Shown here: positions 36,777 through 38,324 of the stretch, piece after piece | Layout: each line of letters opens with the position of its first letter | How positions within the stretch are numbered: position 1 is the first letter of the stretch | Assembly: GCA_903847935.1 (NCBI GenBank) | Contig: CAINEX010000135.1 | Span: 1 to 38,324 of the forward strand | DNA: 38,324 nucleotides | Reading direction: 5' to 3' | Origin: an uncultured Spartobacteria bacterium | GTDB lineage: Bacteria; Verrucomicrobiota; Verrucomicrobiia; Chthoniobacterales; UBA6821 | Made by a program: the position numbers and the translations under genes | Notes under the pieces: generated by a model | What the model saw: the letters and a program-made list of their open reading frames with translations, nothing else | What the model was told of the DNA's origin: nothing | Database searches by the model: none

Positions 36777-38324
36777 GGCTCTCTATTGCCATTCTCTCAG
36801 GAGTTGCCGCTGCGGTGCTTTCAGTGCTCCCTCTGGCGTGGTTCTGGCATGGATTACGGGGTGGACACGATGCGGTCTCATGGATTGCCCTCACGGTGGG
36901 AGTGATATGCGGAATGATTGTGCGGTTCACGCTTGCGCCGGACAATCGTACCGGGCCATCCCGCTGGGGATGGATTATGATCGCGGTTTTTGCCTGTGCC
37001 TCGGCAAGGGCATTCCTCTGGCTTGTCTATCCTGTCGGCAATGAATGGAAGATTCTCTCCCCGAATAATCTCGGGGATCTCTCATTGCACCTTTCATTCA
37101 TCAACTGGCTCTCCTCGACGTCCCACTGGTGGCCTGGAAGCCCTATTCTTGCCGGGGATTCACTTCGCTACCCACTCGGCACCGATCTCTTCAATGCGTT
37201 GCTTGTGGTTGCCGGAGTTCCCCCCATCATGGGGTTGATTTGGTGCGGTTTGATCGGTTGTGCACTCACGGGCTATGCTCTCTGGCGTTGGGGGGGGGCT
37301 GTTGCACTGGCAGCCCTTCTCTTCAATGGAGGGATTGCCGGCTTTATTCTACTGAAGACGGGATGGGGGGGCAATCCCGATGAAGTGAGTGAGTGGAAAA
37401 ATCTCTTCCTGACTGTTTTTGTGACGCAGCGCGGCTTTCTTTACGCCCTGCCCGCAGGCTTTTTGCTCCTCACCACATGGCGAGAGGAGAGTTTTGGTCC
37501 AGAGAAAAAAAGAGTCCTAACCCTTGGCATTCAGGCCCTTCTTCTCGGAGTGGTGCCCCTGTTCAGTATCCATGCTGCTCTCTTTCTAGGAGCGGCGATG
37601 GCGGGACTCGCTCTTCTTGCCCCCTCTTCCCGCGAAAGGATCGGTCGGTTGGCCCTCGTAGCGTGGCCTCCAATGGCTCTCTTCGGATGGATGATCACCA
37701 CCGGCGCGGGCGGTCATTCGCCCATGCATGCCGTTGGATGGCTGATAGGTTGGATGTCGGACGGCACTCCCTGGTTTTGGTTTTGGAACTTCGGCATGAC
37801 CCTGCCGATTGCTCTTCTACTCTGTTTTCATTTATTTGGAAGAAGAGAGAGCGTCAAAGCACGGGCCTTTGTATGGCCAGCAAGCCTCGTCTTCACCGCG
37901 TGTCTCTTTATTCGCTTTGCACCCTGGCCTTGGGATAACACAAAACTCATGATCTGGTCGTGGATCGTGGTGGCTCCTTTTCTTTGGGATGAATTACTGG
38001 CCCGTCGCTCCATCTTGATAAGAGCGTGTGCAGCCATCCTGCTCTTCGGATCAGGGGCAGTCACCCTTGCCACTGGGCTCGATGGCAGGCATGGCTACAC
38101 ACTCATCGGGCGCAGTACCCTGGATAATACTGCTTGGGATTTACGCGGCCTCCCCCCCGAGGCGGTGATCGCCTGCGCCCCTGAATATAACCAACCGGTC
38201 CTGATGCTGGGCCACCCTGTAGTCTGCGGGTACGAGGGGCACCTCTGGAGCCATGGACTCGATTACAAAAAGAGGCTCGAATCGCTGAACAGCTTGATGA
38301 TGGGCGAGCCTGGATGGCAAGAGA
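36773..38324 (+). CDS. Large multi-TM membrane protein, probable glycosyltransferase-like, truncated by window end (absent from ORF track)
   Basis: ATG at 36773 (ATGA overlap with upstream stop); read without interruption for 517 codons to the window edge: MRLSIAILSGVAAAVLSVLPLAWFWHG...GDLSLHLSFINWLSS...DSLRYPLGTDLFNALL... Confidence 0.85.
   Translation, partial: MRLSIAILSGVAAAVLSVLPLAWFWHGLRGGHDAVSWIALTVGVICGMIVRFTLAPDNRTGPSRWGWIMIAVFACASARAFLWLVYPVGNEWKILSPNNLGDLSLHLSFINWLSSTSHWWPGSPILAGDSLRYPLGTDLFNALLVVAGVPPIMGLIWCGLIGCALTGYALWRWGGAVALAALLFNGGIAGFILLKTGWGGNPDEVSEWKNLFLTVFVTQRGFLYALPAGFLLLTTWREESFGPEKKRVLTLGIQALLLGVVPLFSIHAALFLGAAMAGLALLAPSSRERIGRLALVAWPPMALFGWMITTGAGGHSPMHAVGWLIGWMSDGTPWFWFWNFGMTLPIALLLCFHLFGRRESVKARAFVWPASLVFTACLFIRFAPWPWDNTKLMIWSWIVVAPFLWDELLARRSILIRACAAILLFGSGAVTLATGLDGRHGYTLIGRSTLDNTAWDLRGLPPEAVIACAPEYNQPVLMLGHPVVCGYEGHLWSHGLDYKKRLESLNSLMMGEPGWQE

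Noticed and set aside
37290-37298. G9 homopolymer in the last membrane-protein gene, possible frameshift
   Set aside because: Reading frame stays open and membrane-protein-like on both sides, so no indel is indicated.
1-38324. CRISPR arrays, IS elements, prophage genes, rRNA
   Set aside because: No regularly spaced repeats, transposase/integrase motifs, phage structural genes or rRNA sequence seen on reading; not exhaustively searchable by eye.

Overview
The 38.3 kb window looks like an ordinary chromosomal segment of a Gram-negative bacterium. The gene content and synteny suggest a PVC/Verrucomicrobiota-type organism, but that is an inference. From left to right it contains: tRNA-Trp-secE-nusG; a DMT permease; a HIT-lpxB-Gfo/Idh-lpxI lipid A block; a chagasin-like inhibitor next to a photolyase; three small ribbon-helix-helix-like genes, all missed by the ORF track; queD; an AcvB/VirJ-like lipoprotein overlapping an MprF/LPG-synthase-like gene; a YhcH/YiaL protein; an RND efflux pair; a VapBC-type toxin-antitoxin pair; a ROK kinase; a KamA-like radical SAM enzyme; an RlmI-like methyltransferase split by a C9 homopolymer frameshift; a HAD phosphatase; infC with no standard start codon; thrS; a Trm112-like protein; a MoeB-rhodanese protein; a small exopolysaccharide/secretion-like locus (beta-barrel, low-charge secreted protein, BY-kinase, Wza-like); trpB; mutY; rnhC; and two membrane glycosyltransferase-like genes, the last running off the window end. 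The best candidates for something undescribed are the 25.5-31.8 kb surface locus, the AcvB-like/MprF-like pair, the orphan RHH trio, and the switch-like alternative hairpins after nusG. No CRISPR array, rRNA, IS element or prophage was seen. All calls come from reading the sequence and protein motifs; no searches were run.
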